From Ruminococcus sp. CAG:563 (lineage in GTDB: Bacteria > Bacillota > Clostridia > Oscillospirales > Acutalibacteraceae): a DNA stretch of 5,365 bases. The notes below the pieces were generated by a model. That model was not told where the DNA came from. It did not search any database and was given only the letters and a program-made list of their open reading frames with translations. Made by a program: the position numbers and the translations under genes. The DNA lies in the NCBI GenBank assembly GCA_000434915.1, contig FR882060.1, positions 1 to 5,365 on the forward strand, in the 5' to 3' direction. Shown piece by piece: positions 1 to 5,145 of this stretch; the stretch's first letter is position 1; every line of letters starts with the position of its first letter.

Positions 1-76
1 TTCGCCGACGTGGTCAAGGAGCAAAGCGACACGAAGGCATACGGCAGTATGCCGAAAAATCCCTAACTCTCCGCCA
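1..76 (+). other. tRNA-like segment, probably a degraded or chimeric tRNA remnant, cut by the window edge
   Basis: Seen: bases 57-76 read like a tRNA 3' end, with AATCCCTA, then ACTCTCC, a discriminator G and CCA at 74-76. An intrinsic terminator follows 7 nt later. Bases 4-22 resemble a class II (Ser-like) D arm, with GCCGA, then GTGGTCAAGG. A GGCATAC/GTATGCC hairpin at 36-53 could be a variable arm. Against a working tRNA: no T-loop consensus TTCRANY lies before the AATCCC, no anticodon stem-loop with T33 can be found, and bases 4-46 recur at 192-234 without the tRNA 3' end. The 5' acceptor strand, expected to be GGAGAGT, would lie left of the window. I infer a repeat element joined to a tRNA 3' end, or a chance resemblance. 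Confidence 0.25.
4..46 (+). repeat. 43-bp interspersed repeat, copy 1
   Basis: This copy is identical to 192-234 at 41 of 43 positions; the differences are an A for G at positions 23 and 31. The unit begins GCCGACGTGGTCAAGGAGC and ends GGCATACGGCA. In this copy the end continues into GTATGCC, giving a 7-bp hairpin with a GGCA loop (36-53). Function is unknown. It may be an interspersed element of this genome, and the start of the unit has a tRNA D-arm look. Confidence 0.8.
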
Positions 77-82
77 AAGTGG

Positions 83-113
83 AAAGCAGGTCATAAGGCC
101 TGCTTTTTGCTTT
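83..113 (+). terminator. Intrinsic terminator, plus strand
   Basis: The stem AAAGCAGGTC / GGCCTGCTTT (83-92 with 97-106, one T-G wobble) closes an ATAA tetraloop and is followed by TTGCTTT. An outer GCCAAAG / CTTTGGC pairing (73-79 with 110-116) extends it across a 3x3 internal loop. It sits just after the tRNA-like CCA end, the usual place for a tRNA-unit terminator. It marks the end of a plus-strand transcript entering from the left edge. Confidence 0.65.
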
Positions 114-167
114 GGCAAAACAAAAAGAGGGATTCGAACAAGGAGGGAGCAGACTTGTCTGCGGAAG

Positions 168-191
168 AAAACAGTCCGGTGGGCTGTTTTT
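168..191 (+). terminator. Terminator-like hairpin before repeat copy 2
   Basis: AAAACAGTCC pairs with GGGCTGTTTT (168-177 with 181-190, one T-G wobble) around a 3-nt GGT loop, and the run of T continues to 191. The symmetry gives a T-rich 3' side on the minus strand too, so it could act in both directions. No gene directly upstream needs it. It abuts the second 43-bp repeat and may simply be part of that element. Confidence 0.4.
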
Positions 192-234
192 GCCGACGTG
201 GTCAAGGAGCGAAGCGACGCGAAGGCATACGGCA
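192..234 (+). repeat. 43-bp interspersed repeat, copy 2
   Basis: Second copy of the element at 4-46, with 41/43 identity and no gaps. Here it is followed by a run of eight T (CTTTTTTTTATCCC), while copy 1 runs into a hairpin and the tRNA-like 3' end. The homology therefore stops sharply at the GGCA, which marks the right boundary of the unit. The left boundary is at or just before GCCGACG; only two more bases of copy 1 upstream of it can be compared. Confidence 0.8.
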
Positions 235-240
235 CTTTTT

Positions 241-307
241 TTATCCCCTCTGTCGTCAAGGACGACACCTCCCCTTGCAACAATGGGAGACTTGGATAAC
301 CTCTGCT
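241..307 (+). repeat. Palindromic interspersed element, copy 1 (two hairpins)
   Basis: It begins TTATCCC and ends CTTGGATAACCTCTGC, matching the frame of the element at 467-510. It contains TGTCGTC-AAG-GACGACA (251-267, perfect 7-bp stem) and then TCCCCTTG-CAA-CAATGGGA (270-288, one mismatch). The first hairpin is absent from the other copy. From memory, similar CACCTCCCT...AGGGAGGCT intergenic elements are common in Ruminococcaceae; I could not check this. Confidence 0.6.
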
Positions 308-347
308 GACTTTATGATTGAATCATGAAATTTACGTTCTAACCTTT

Positions 348-374
348 GGGTCGATGTAGGCATCGACCCCTACG
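348..374 (-). repeat. CGTAGGGGTCGATG dyad element, copy a
   Basis: On the plus strand GGGTCGATG (348-356) and CATCGACCC (361-369) form a perfect 9-bp dyad around TAGG, followed by CTACG. Read on the minus strand it starts CGTAGGGGTCGATG, like the copies at 399-425 and 4913-4939. Its role is unknown. It behaves like a small hairpin-forming interspersed repeat. Confidence 0.65.
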
Positions 375-398
375 AATTGTTCGGTTCTTGCACATCAT

Positions 399-425
399 CG
401 TAGGGTGCGATGACCACATCGCACC
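399..425 (+). repeat. CGTAGGGGTCGATG dyad element, copy b
   Basis: CGTAG precedes GGTGCGATG-ACCA-CATCGCACC, a perfect 9-bp dyad (404-412 with 417-425). Compared with copy a, arm positions 3 and 4 read TG instead of GT, and the opposite arm carries the matching CA for AC. Pairing is therefore kept despite the sequence change. It lies in the opposite orientation to copy a, 24 bp away. Confidence 0.65.
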
Positions 426-444
426 TTGAGATTTACCGACCTCA

Positions 445-470
445 GAAATATTCTTAAATCCGCCTTTTAT
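445..470 (-). repeat. GGCGGATT repeat motif, left copy
   Basis: Read on the minus strand this is ATAAAAGGCGGATTTAAG followed by AATATTTC. It aligns with plus-strand 5010-5037 with two single-base gaps and two mismatches. It sits between dyad copy b and palindromic element copy 2. Function is unknown, and the match is short enough that relatedness is an inference. Confidence 0.4.
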
Positions 471-510
471 CCCTTCCCTTGCAACAAGGGGAGGCTTGGA
501 TAATTCCTGC
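467..510 (+). repeat. Palindromic interspersed element, copy 2
   Basis: CCTTCCCTTG-CAA-CAAGGGGAGG (472-481 with 485-494, one T-G wobble) forms a 10-bp stem. It is flanked by TTATCCC on the left and CTTGGATAATTCCTGC on the right, as in copy 1 (241-307). It lies just downstream, in minus-strand terms, of the terminator of the large secreted-protein gene. Confidence 0.6.
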
Positions 511-521
511 TTCAAAGCACC

Positions 522-549
522 AAAAAGCTCCCCCGAGCGGAGGAGCTTT
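522..549 (-). terminator. Intrinsic terminator of the large surface-protein gene
   Basis: On the minus strand AAAGCTCC and GGAGCTTT pair perfectly (549-542 with 531-524), with CC/GG inside across one mismatch around a CTCG-type loop. The descending arm ends in TTTTT (526-522). It starts 21 nt after the TAA at 571-573, so it is well placed to end this transcript. Confidence 0.8.
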
Positions 550-570
550 GATGATGATAGAGACTATACG

Positions 571-3500
571 TTAATACCAAATCCAGCCGAAAAGGACGTA
601 GACAATCAGAATCTGGCCGAAAGAAAGCTTAACATTGACCTTGCAGGTATCTTTTACAACGTTGCCGTTGGAATCGGTTACGGTGCAGGTGATTGTCGCC
701 GTGCCTGAGCCACGCTTGGTTGCGGTGACCTTGCCGTTCTGGTCAACCGTCGCAACCTTTGCGTTCGAGGTCGAATACTCAACCTTATACTTTGCGCCGT
801 CGTCAGCCTTTATCGTCGGCTTGATTGTCGTTGACTTCTTGTAGTTCAGTGAAATATCGTCAATCGAAACGGACTTGACATTCTTCTTTTCGACGTTCTT
901 TTCATAAACCGCCGTGAAGGTCAGGTCGCTTGCAGGCATGGTCGAGGGAACGCTCTTGTCCCAGCCCTTGAAAGTGTAGCCGCTCTTTGAGGGAACGGTC
1001 GGCGGAGTGAGCTTATCGCCTGCGGCGTAAATCTCGGTCACGGTTTTGCCGTCGATATTCCATGTTACGGTGTAGCCCGTCTTGAACTCAACCTTTTTAG
1101 CCTCGATTCCGCTGCCGAAATCGCCGACAACGATCACCGTTGCTTTGTCGGTTCTGCTCGGCTTGTAGGCAAGCGTTACCTTGCCGTCCTTGCCCTCGGA
1201 CTGGTCGATATAAACGAGGTTGTCGCTCGTGAGCGTGAAGCCGTCGCTGTAATCCGTCACGCCGTAAACCATGTAGCGGTTGCCGTCAACCGCAGAGCCG
1301 AGCGTGAATTCACCGTTTGCAAGCGGAGCAAAAACAGTTTGCGCCGCTTGGCTTGTCCTCGGTGCGTTCTCATCCGTAACCTCTTCGGCAGCAATCTCTC
1401 CCGAGGTGATTGAAGATGTGCCGATTTTAGATTTGGTCAAATTTAAAACCGGAACAACGCCTCCATCAGCACTATCTACATAGCCGGAGCGGCTGCTGTA
1501 CGCCCCACCGTCGCCGGAAACATCTGCCACACCGTTGGAATTGCTGCCTGGCGAGCGAAGCCACCACCAAGAGTTTCCGTTGTTACTACTGCCTGAGCTA
1601 TTGTATACATACAAGCCCTGACACTTTGCATAGTCTGTTACCTTTCTTCGTCTTGCTATATCTTTTGAATCGGCGGAACTAAATCCATAGCTTGCGTTCG
1701 AAGCCTCGTCATATGAGAGCAGTGTGATTTTGTCCGATGTCGGATTGCTGTCATATATGCTGTCCCATTTACTCTTATTCTCTCGTGTAAGCTTTTTTAT
1801 TCTGTCTTGCTGCATTTCACTGAAGGCTGTATTATAGAATTCATTGTTCAGCCATGCTCTCAGGCTACTGTATTCCCAGTTGCTTGCATAATGCATTTTA
1901 TTACTGTCGCCCCAGTATCCGTAATCAGCATAAAGAACATAGTTATTATAAGGCTGTGAATCTATTGCACTGTCGCAAGCCATCAAACCTGTACTTGCGT
2001 CAAGCACACACCATTTCAGCGGCTCATATTTAAAATAGTATGTATTTCCTGTGTAATAGCCGTTGTCATCCTGATATGAATTAGAAGTAGATGAATTATA
2101 ACCCGTGCAATACGGTCTGTATTCACTGAATGTTACGGCACGGTACTTCTCACCGCCGAGTTTAATATCGGCATATTTCATATAGTCGGAAGAGGTCATG
2201 TTGCCGTCAGACCAGCTGCCCGTTCCGCTGTAATACTCATAGCTTTCCCATTGCTTAGGCTCTTTGTCAAGCTTTTTAAGGGCCGCGCTGTCAGTCACCT
2301 TGCTCTGCGGATATGAGCCGAAGTTGATAACAGTTCCCGTCGCTTCCGTGCCTGTAAATACGCTGTCATTACTGCCCGTTCCGTCGGAGGGTTCGCCTGC
2401 TTTTTTGAGCTTGAGATAGAATTTTACAGTATCCTCCGAAACATCAACATTTCTGGATATCGTCTTATATCCTGAGGCTTCTGCGGTCAATTTTACCTTT
2501 CCACACCCTGCGGTTATTTTCGCTTCACCTTTTGCATTTGTCTTTGTACCCGTGTCGCCCTTTATATCGGTTTTAACGTTTACACCCTCTATCGGTGAAC
2601 CTTTTGAGTTCGTCACCTTAACGGTGAAGGTGTGCAGAATAAAGGGACATGAGCCGAATCCGAATTGACTGTGTGAAATTGAATAATAGAAATTGCCGAG
2701 CTTCCAGCTCAGATTAACCAAGGTTGCTTCGTATTCATTTTCAAGCATTGTATCTTCGCCGAAGGTCAGCTTAACGCCTATCTTTCCCTTGGCTGTCAGG
2801 TCTCCGTCGATACATTGGGTGCAGGAGTGCAGCGAAGAGGGCGATATGTTTTTCATCGTCGCTTTGGCTTCTGCACCGAACTCGCCCGACAAGGTGATTT
2901 TTGCAACGTGCTCGGAGAGCAGCGCAACGTGCGGCTGCAAATCGAAGCCGACAAAGAGTGTAACCTCCGCCTTTAATTCAACATCAAGGGTCGGCTTTTT
3001 GCACTTGTTGATAAATCCGTCCTTGCTGTTGTAGCCAACGCCGACGGTGAATTTAAACTCGCATTTTACCGAAAGCTCACCGCTGACTCTGACAACAAAC
3101 TGAGGTTCAATTCCGATTATTACAGGCGGAACGGGGCGGCAGCCAAGACTGCCAAGATTTATTTTTAAAATATCTATTTTGCCTGTTACTTTTATTTCAA
3201 TCTTGATTGACGGGTCAATCGTAAACGAAACATCTTTATAGTCACCCGAAAAGTTCGCAGAAAAGCCAATCTTTGCGCTAAAGGTTACGCCGCCGGAGAA
3301 TTTGCCCTCAACCTTACCGCTTTTGTTTTTATATTCCTTTTCTTTTATTTTAAATTTATGTGAAAGAGAAAAATCAACAAAATCTGTATCGGCAGATGAT
3401 GTTGTAATCGGGGCTTCCTCTGTTGCGTAATCAACCTCGCCCTCATATTCAACGGCTTCATCGGCTGTTTCAGAGGAATAGGCTGCCTGACCTGCCGAAG

Positions 3501-4335
3501 CAACGGAATCAATCTTTATACATTCATATAAATCGTCAGCTTCGGTGTTCTCGGCAACAATTATTGCCGATGAGCCCTTGATGGTTATTGACTTAATCTT
3601 AATAGCGAGAAAGTTATCAAGGTCGCCGTTATCAAGGTAGAACGAATCGCCGACCTTTAAATTACGAACAGTATCATCAATGTTTGTTAATGTATATGTA
3701 TTATTTTCCACATCTGAAGAAGAAAGAACATTGACCTTGCTTGTGCCGTTAATTGAGATAACATTATTCGAAAGAACAACGAAATTGTTATCCTCATCTT
3801 CGTCAAGATTGACAACCTTATCTTCGTCGAAATCATTTACGGTAAGGCTTGCAATCTTTTCATATTCTGTCGTATATGTTCGGCAAACAAGTTCTTTGCA
3901 CAAAGCTGCATTGTTCTCATCAAGCAAAAATGCTTTTGCAAGAAAATGTTCGGGTAGGTCGAAATTCATCGTAATATCGGCTGTTACCGATTCAGCTTCG
4001 ACAAGTTCAACTGCCGAATCCAGCATTTGACCCGTGGATTCATCATAGACAGCAACTGCCAACAAGCAATCCTGCTCGTTATAGTAGCGGACGTTTGCAA
4101 TTTTGCCGTCAAAGGTCATTTCGGAAATGTAATACGGTGAGTCCATTGCCACCTGCGACATATCCGTTGCCTCGGCAAGCATTTTGCTGAGTGAATTCGT
4201 CTGTTTGATTTCTGCCTGAGTTCCGTTTTCAACATCAGGCTCATTTCCCTTTGCAAATACGCTCATCGGTGCAACGCTCAAGAGCATTACTGCCGTAAGC
4301 AGAACCGCAATGATTCTTTTTACTGTTCTTTTCAT
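571..4335 (-). CDS. Large secreted mosaic surface protein with DUF6273-like, InlB-type and Big_2-like domains
   Basis: 1254 residues; ligand and function unknown, probably extracellular or cell-surface binding. The start at 4335 has AGGAGG 7 nt upstream and opens a classic signal peptide: MKRTVKR, hydrophobic core, likely cleavage after VFA (residue 28). Segments in order: beta-type domain about 70-157 (…LLDENNAALCKELVC…); conserved clostridial surface segment about 160-276 with an acidic DEDKVVNLDEDED stretch and LKVGDSFYL; acidic linker 278-317; long beta-rich region 318-565 with six Cys including CTQC at 505-508; carboxypeptidase-regulatory-like domain about 569-643; DUF6273-like domain about 666-966 (VINFGSYPQ at its start, WWWLRSPG at 923-930, VVPVLNL at 960-966); InlB/Listeria-Bacteroides-type repeat about 1086-1147 (GYTFKGWD); Big_2-like domain about 1152-1236; tail LSFGQILIVYVLFGWIWY. 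There is no LPXTG sorting signal. It is monocistronic, with its own promoter, leader and terminator. Domain names come from family knowledge and motif reading; the function is not established. Confidence 0.93.
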   Translation of the reverse strand: MKRTVKRIIAVLLTAVMLLSVAPMSVFAKGNEPDVENGTQAEIKQTNSLSKMLAEATDMSQVAMDSPYYISEMTFDGKIANVRYYNEQDCLLAVAVYDESTGQMLDSAVELVEAESVTADITMNFDLPEHFLAKAFLLDENNAALCKELVCRTYTTEYEKIASLTVNDFDEDKVVNLDEDEDNNFVVLSNNVISINGTSKVNVLSSSDVENNTYTLTNIDDTVRNLKVGDSFYLDNGDLDNFLAIKIKSITIKGSSAIIVAENTEADDLYECIKIDSVASAGQAAYSSETADEAVEYEGEVDYATEEAPITTSSADTDFVDFSLSHKFKIKEKEYKNKSGKVEGKFSGGVTFSAKIGFSANFSGDYKDVSFTIDPSIKIEIKVTGKIDILKINLGSLGCRPVPPVIIGIEPQFVVRVSGELSVKCEFKFTVGVGYNSKDGFINKCKKPTLDVELKAEVTLFVGFDLQPHVALLSEHVAKITLSGEFGAEAKATMKNISPSSLHSCTQCIDGDLTAKGKIGVKLTFGEDTMLENEYEATLVNLSWKLGNFYYSISHSQFGFGSCPFILHTFTVKVTNSKGSPIEGVNVKTDIKGDTGTKTNAKGEAKITAGCGKVKLTAEASGYKTISRNVDVSEDTVKFYLKLKKAGEPSDGTGSNDSVFTGTEATGTVINFGSYPQSKVTDSAALKKLDKEPKQWESYEYYSGTGSWSDGNMTSSDYMKYADIKLGGEKYRAVTFSEYRPYCTGYNSSTSNSYQDDNGYYTGNTYYFKYEPLKWCVLDASTGLMACDSAIDSQPYNNYVLYADYGYWGDSNKMHYASNWEYSSLRAWLNNEFYNTAFSEMQQDRIKKLTRENKSKWDSIYDSNPTSDKITLLSYDEASNASYGFSSADSKDIARRRKVTDYAKCQGLYVYNSSGSSNNGNSWWWLRSPGSNSNGVADVSGDGGAYSSRSGYVDSADGGVVPVLNLTKSKIGTSSITSGEIAAEEVTDENAPRTSQAAQTVFAPLANGEFTLGSAVDGNRYMVYGVTDYSDGFTLTSDNLVYIDQSEGKDGKVTLAYKPSRTDKATVIVVGDFGSGIEAKKVEFKTGYTVTWNIDGKTVTEIYAAGDKLTPPTVPSKSGYTFKGWDKSVPSTMPASDLTFTAVYEKNVEKKNVKSVSIDDISLNYKKSTTIKPTIKADDGAKYKVEYSTSNAKVATVDQNGKVTATKRGSGTATITCTVTDSNGNVVKDTCKVNVKLSFGQILIVYVLFGWIWY

Positions 4336-4342
4336 TGGCTTT

Positions 4343-4348
4343 CCTCCT
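4343..4348 (-). promoter_or_regulatory. Ribosome binding site of the surface-protein gene
   Basis: A perfect AGGAGG lies 7 nt before the ATG at 4335-4333. It decides the start. An in-frame upstream ATG at 4410 would add 25 residues (MCRFALRT…), has no such site, and would put a non-signal stretch in front of the signal peptide. Confidence 0.9.
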
Positions 4349-4380
4349 GTTTTTCGGGATAATAAGACAAGAAACGACAA

Positions 4381-4418
4381 AAGCACCGTGCGCAGGGCGA
4401 ACCTGCACATCAGTGCTT
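4381..4418 (-). promoter_or_regulatory. Stem-loop in the 5' leader, possible attenuator
   Basis: In the untranslated leader, AAGCAC (4418-4413) pairs with GTGCTT (4386-4381). Inside, GTGC+AGG (4408-4402) pairs with CCT+GCAC (4396-4394 and 4391-4388) across a GC bulge, closing a TTCGC loop. The 3' arm continues into TTGTCGTTTCTTGTCTT, T-rich but interrupted. It lies about 33 nt before the AGGAGG. It could be a weak terminator or attenuator, or an mRNA-stabilising structure. No known riboswitch class was recognised. Confidence 0.5.
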
Positions 4419-4447
4419 AAAATTTCCATTTGCACAATGCGTCTGTC

Positions 4448-4467
4448 TCCATACCCCTCTGTATGGA
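4448..4467 (-). promoter_or_regulatory. Inverted repeat over the transcription start, possible operator or leader hairpin
   Basis: TCCATAC and GTATGGA form a perfect 7-bp inverted repeat with a 6-nt AGAGGG spacer. It begins four bases downstream of the -10 box and spans the expected start of transcription near 4464. That position suits a repressor site, or a hairpin at the 5' end of the mRNA. ATTTCCAT (4470-4463) also has a second complement, ATGGAAAT, at 4429-4422, allowing an alternative fold. Confidence 0.4.
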
Positions 4468-4470
4468 AAT

Positions 4471-4499
4471 ATTTTACTGCATTATGTTCGTTTTGTCAA
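4471..4499 (-). promoter_or_regulatory. Sigma-A type promoter of the surface-protein gene
   Basis: The -35 TTGACA (4499-4494) is a perfect match. The spacer is 17 bp, and the -10 TAAAAT (4476-4471) matches 5 of 6 consensus bases. It predicts transcription from about 4464 and a leader of roughly 128 nt before the ATG at 4335. It is the only promoter of this quality found upstream of the gene. Confidence 0.85.
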
Positions 4500-4513
4500 T
4501 ATAAAATCCCATA

Positions 4514-4550
4514 ACGGCGCAGGAGTTTCCGGATACTCCTGCAATGCCGT
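4514..4550. repeat. Imperfect hairpin upstream of the promoter
   Basis: GCAGGAGT (4519-4526) pairs with ACTCCTGC (4535-4542), closed outside by ACGGC/GCCGT (4514-4518 with 4546-4550) across an AAT bulge. It lies 15 bp upstream of the -35 box. There is no good T-run on either strand, so a terminator role is weak. The GGATACTCCTGC part resembles GGATAATTCCTGC at 498-510, so it may be another degenerate interspersed element. Confidence 0.45.
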
Positions 4551-4789
4551 TCCGCCGGATAAAAACATCATCGAGCCAACGCTCATGCGCAATGCGTTTC
4601 TTATCCTCCCAATCGACTTCTATTCGCCGACTTTCCCTTACCGAAATATTTTACATTTTTTAGACGAAAAATACAAGATGAAATGAAGAAAAACATTAAC
4701 AAAAATTCTTGGAAATATCGTGTAAATCCAATAAAAATATTTTCAAAAATAAATAACCACGGTTCGTTCACTATCGTATTAAAACTTCA

Positions 4790-4802
4790 CTCCCCTTGTT
4801 GC
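4790..4802 (-). repeat. Degenerate half of the CTCCCCTTG palindromic element
   Basis: CTCCCCTTGTTGC equals the reverse complement of 482-494 within palindromic element copy 2, but the second arm (CAATG instead of CAAGGG) has decayed. It is a short match and could be chance; the other related motifs nearby make descent plausible. Confidence 0.3.
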
Positions 4803-4912
4803 CAATGTCATTAACTTAATGGATTGTTTTTCACATTATAATAAAAGCAGTCTGATTCGGCGGCATGATATGAGCATCATGTTATGCGTTTTGTTCTTTA
4901 TTCTCACTTTAT

Positions 4913-4939
4913 CGTAGTGGTCGATGCCCACATCGAGCC
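4913..4939 (+). repeat. CGTAGGGGTCGATG dyad element, copy c (degenerate)
   Basis: CGTAGTGGTCGATG-CCCA-CATCGAGCC has the same layout as the copies at 348-374 and 399-425: CGTAG, then an arm, 4-nt loop and arm. Pairing is perfect for 6 bp next to the loop (4921-4926 with 4931-4936) and breaks further out. It is in the same orientation as copy b. Confidence 0.55.
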
Positions 4940-5009
4940 AAGCTCAGATGAATCCGACCACAGCTTTCCCTTGGTTGAATGAAAAAGGATCATTTTGTCA
5001 ACATAATGA

Positions 5010-5037
5010 ATAAAAAGGCGGATTAAAGAAGAATTTC
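5010..5037 (+). repeat. GGCGGATT repeat motif, right copy
   Basis: ATAAAAAGGCGGATTAAAG followed by AAGAATTTC aligns with the minus strand of 445-470 with two single-base gaps and two mismatches. It lies 70 bp from dyad copy c. In the left flank the same two motifs are also neighbours (399-425 and 445-470), but there this motif is inverted relative to the dyad. Confidence 0.4.
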
Positions 5038-5116
5038 AAAGTAGGATATGAATATTACACTATACAACTCAGCCTCATTATTTTATGTAATGTGAAGCAG
5101 ATTCACTGCGAACTAT

Positions 5117-5145
5117 AAAAAGAAAAAGACCGCCAAAGCGATCTT
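5117..5145 (-). terminator. Intrinsic terminator of the rRNA operon
   Basis: On the minus strand AAGATCGC-TTTG-GCGGTCTT (5145-5126) forms an 8-bp stem with one T-G wobble. It is followed by TTTTTCTTTTT in total, counting the arm end. It lies 83 nt after the 23S 3' end with no gene in between, so it is the likely end of the rRNA transcript. Confidence 0.85.

Larger units (their letters stand above)
4551..5116. other. AT-rich intergenic region without a recognisable gene
   Basis: About 570 bp between the promoter-side hairpin and the rRNA terminator. No long open frame with a ribosome binding site is visible on either strand, and no 5S rRNA or tRNA was found. It holds degenerate copies of the repeat families of the left flank (4790-4802, 4913-4939, 5010-5037) and a small CATGAT/ATCATG hairpin (4864-4881). 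The stretch from about 4640 to 4760 is very AT-rich. Confidence 0.7.

Noticed and set aside
1..66. Open frame FADVVKEQSDTKAYGSMPKNP ending in TAA at 64-66, a possible 3' end of an upstream gene
   Set aside because: 43 of its bases are an interspersed repeat also found in noncoding context at 192-234, and the stop falls within the tRNA-like end. The terminator at 83-113 fits a tRNA unit as well as a gene.
14..328. Open frames in the left flank (14-283 minus, 107-328 and 112-309 plus)
   Set aside because: They run through repeats, terminator hairpins and the tRNA-like end. The minus frame reads WRRVRD across the tRNA-like 3' end, a typical spurious translation.
1..510. CRISPR array, because of several repeats in a short space
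   Set aside because: The repeats belong to different families, occur in twos and are not regularly spaced; no cas gene is present.
635..4030. Plus-strand open frames inside the large gene (635-844, 1280-1483, 2693-3034, 3680-4030)
   Set aside because: They are antisense to a well-supported coding sequence, low in complexity and rich in serine and threonine, with no initiation signals; they are codon-bias shadows.
4336..4410. Upstream in-frame ATG at 4410 as start of the large gene
   Set aside because: No ribosome binding site. It would place 25 residues before a perfect signal peptide, and it falls inside the leader stem-loop. The start at 4335 has AGGAGG at ideal spacing.
4408..4413. CTGATG in the leader stem-loop, as in a hammerhead ribozyme core
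   Set aside because: The conserved CTGATGA is incomplete and no GAAA with the three-stem layout can be drawn.
4241..4435. 64-codon minus-strand frame starting GTG at 4435, a possible leader peptide
   Set aside because: It overlaps the start of the large gene in another frame, has no ribosome binding site, and its later residues are just a shifted reading of the signal-peptide codons.
4837..4842. Perfect TATAAT on the plus strand
   Set aside because: No -35 at 16-18 bp and no gene downstream; expected by chance in AT-rich DNA.
4995..5000. TTGACA on the minus strand between the rRNA operon and the large gene
   Set aside because: At 17 bp spacing the -10 position reads TCAACC, so there is no promoter partner, and no gene follows directly.
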